From Niabella drilacis (GTDB taxonomy: Bacteria > Bacteroidota > Bacteroidia > Chitinophagales > Chitinophagaceae): a stretch of 64,000 bases of DNA. The stretch covers positions 125,367 to 189,366 of the forward strand of contig NZ_FMZO01000004.1 in assembly GCF_900101395.1 (NCBI RefSeq). Direction: 5' to 3'. The notes under the pieces are model-generated. The model saw nothing but the letters and a program-made list of their open reading frames with translations. It made no database searches and had not been told where the DNA came from. Shown here piece by piece: positions 63,347-64,000 of this stretch (positions are counted from its first letter, which is position 1; each line of letters starts with the position of its first letter). The position numbers were made by a program, and so were the translations under genes.

Positions 63347-64000
63347 TTAATATTTTTTTCTTTTGTAATGTGTCGTTCTTTTATCGCCGGATTTTTCGAT
63401 TATCCCTTTATGTACGCCGTTTTTCAGGTCCCTGCTTGCGGTAGCTGTTGATAGTTCAGGATATTGTTTCATATAATCTTTGCGGGTAAACATTTGGGTG
63501 AAGCGTTCCAGGAACAGGCTTAACCGTTCTGTTTCATTGGGCTTTTTTGTAGTGTTTTCAAGAAGCTCGGCCAATGATTGATCAATGATATTTAACATGA
63601 ATTCTATAAATCTTGTTGATTTTCCTTCTTTATCTGAAAGGGAAAGTATGTGATAATAGTCACTTTGGTTTTTTGAGATGAGTGTTTCAAATGGCAGGAA
63701 CTCAAATAATGGATATTCATGCATCAGGATTGCCGTTTGCCACAATCTTCCCATTCTTCCATTTCCATCCATAAAGGGATGAATAAATTCCATTTCGTAG
63801 TGAAATACGCAGCTTTTTATCAGGGTTAGCTCCGTTTTATCTTTCAGGTACTCAAATAGCTCATTCATTAAAAACCGCACATGTTCATGAGGTGGAGCAA
63901 TATGTGCAACTTTTGAACCTTTAATGATCCCAACACTTTGTGTCCTGTATTTGCCCGGTTTTTGAATAAGCCCGTTCATTAAAAGCTTATGTGCCCTTAA
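63347..64000 (-). CDS. Fic family protein, 5' end beyond the window
   Basis: At least 217 residues; the frame is open to the window edge and continues beyond it, with LRAHKLLMNGLI-like Fic sequence read at the edge. The Fic motif HPFMDGNGRMGR is intact, so adenylyl (or other nucleotidyl) transfer to a protein target is expected. The C-terminus has a winged-helix-like segment (SRDLKNGVHKGIIEKSGDKRTT). The inhibitory helix, if any, lies outside the window. Whether it is part of a toxin-antitoxin pair or a free regulator cannot be told. Confidence 0.9.
   Translation of the reverse strand, partial: LRAHKLLMNGLIQKPGKYRTQSVGIIKGSKVAHIAPPHEHVRFLMNELFEYLKDKTELTLIKSCVFHYEMEFIHPFMDGNGRMGRLWQTAILMHEYPLFEFLPFETLISKNQSDYYHILSLSDKEGKSTRFIEFMLNIIDQSLAELLENTTKKPNETERLSLFLERFTQMFTRKDYMKQYPELSTATASRDLKNGVHKGIIEKSGDKRTTHYKRKKY

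Noticed and set aside
1-64000. CRISPR array, prophage, restriction-modification or other named defence cluster
   Set aside because: No regularly spaced repeats, phage structural genes, methyltransferases or defence-type gene sets were seen; the Uma2, toxin-antitoxin and Fic genes are isolated.

Overview
The window looks like chromosomal DNA of a Bacteroidota species, most likely family Chitinophagaceae (Niabella/Chitinophaga-like). The evidence is three SusC/SusD pairs, TAnnTTTG-type -7 boxes, A-rich start regions without Shine-Dalgarno sequences, a futalosine-pathway menaquinone gene (mqnC), CarB without its C-terminal allosteric domain, and the divergent birA / rsfS-ftsH arrangement. Taxonomy is inferred from protein style only. 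I saw no tRNA, rRNA, CRISPR array, prophage or complete insertion sequence.

Layout. 0.2-8.8 kb: polA, a secreted S41 protease, a four-gene operon on the minus strand (membrane-anchored protein, polytopic protein, histidine kinase, LuxR-type regulator) and a MerR regulator. 8.9-24.9 kb: mostly housekeeping and envelope genes (thioredoxin-like protein, MscS channel, lpxH, LUD protein, ftsH, rsfS, birA, peroxiredoxin, M23 peptidase, dihaem cytochrome c, subtilase, VOC protein). 25-32.9 kb: carB, pdxA, an M48 protease, a NadR-like ATPase, an M23 lipoprotein and a NifU-type Fe-S protein. A palindromic MITE-like element sits between carB and its terminator, and two unexplained intergenic stretches flank pdxA. 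33-37.1 kb: an LTA-synthase-type sulfatase, an ArsC/Spx-like protein and an MFS exporter. 37.2-57.3 kb: a polysaccharide- or oligosaccharide-utilisation locus with a ROK regulator, three SusC/SusD pairs and one secreted GH3 glycosidase. 57.3-64 kb: a ParE/RelE-type toxin-antitoxin pair flanked by two copies of the GH3 3' end, a one-domain asparaginase-like protein, a Na+/H+ antiporter, an NDH-2-type dehydrogenase, mqnC and a Fic protein cut by the window edge.

The most coherent system is the ROK-led locus. One 48-bp sequence, identical over its first 21 positions in all three copies, lies directly before the ROK gene, before susC-2 and before susC-3. In each copy a TAnnTTTG-like -7 box falls inside the conserved block. 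This suggests one autoregulated ROK repressor controlling all three uptake units. A second short motif (TTTTAACGATTAAA) is shared by the leaders of all three susC genes. Other notable observations are the toxin-antitoxin module between duplicated gene ends, the 161-bp palindrome flanked by TA dinucleotides, and the split-sensor two-component operon.
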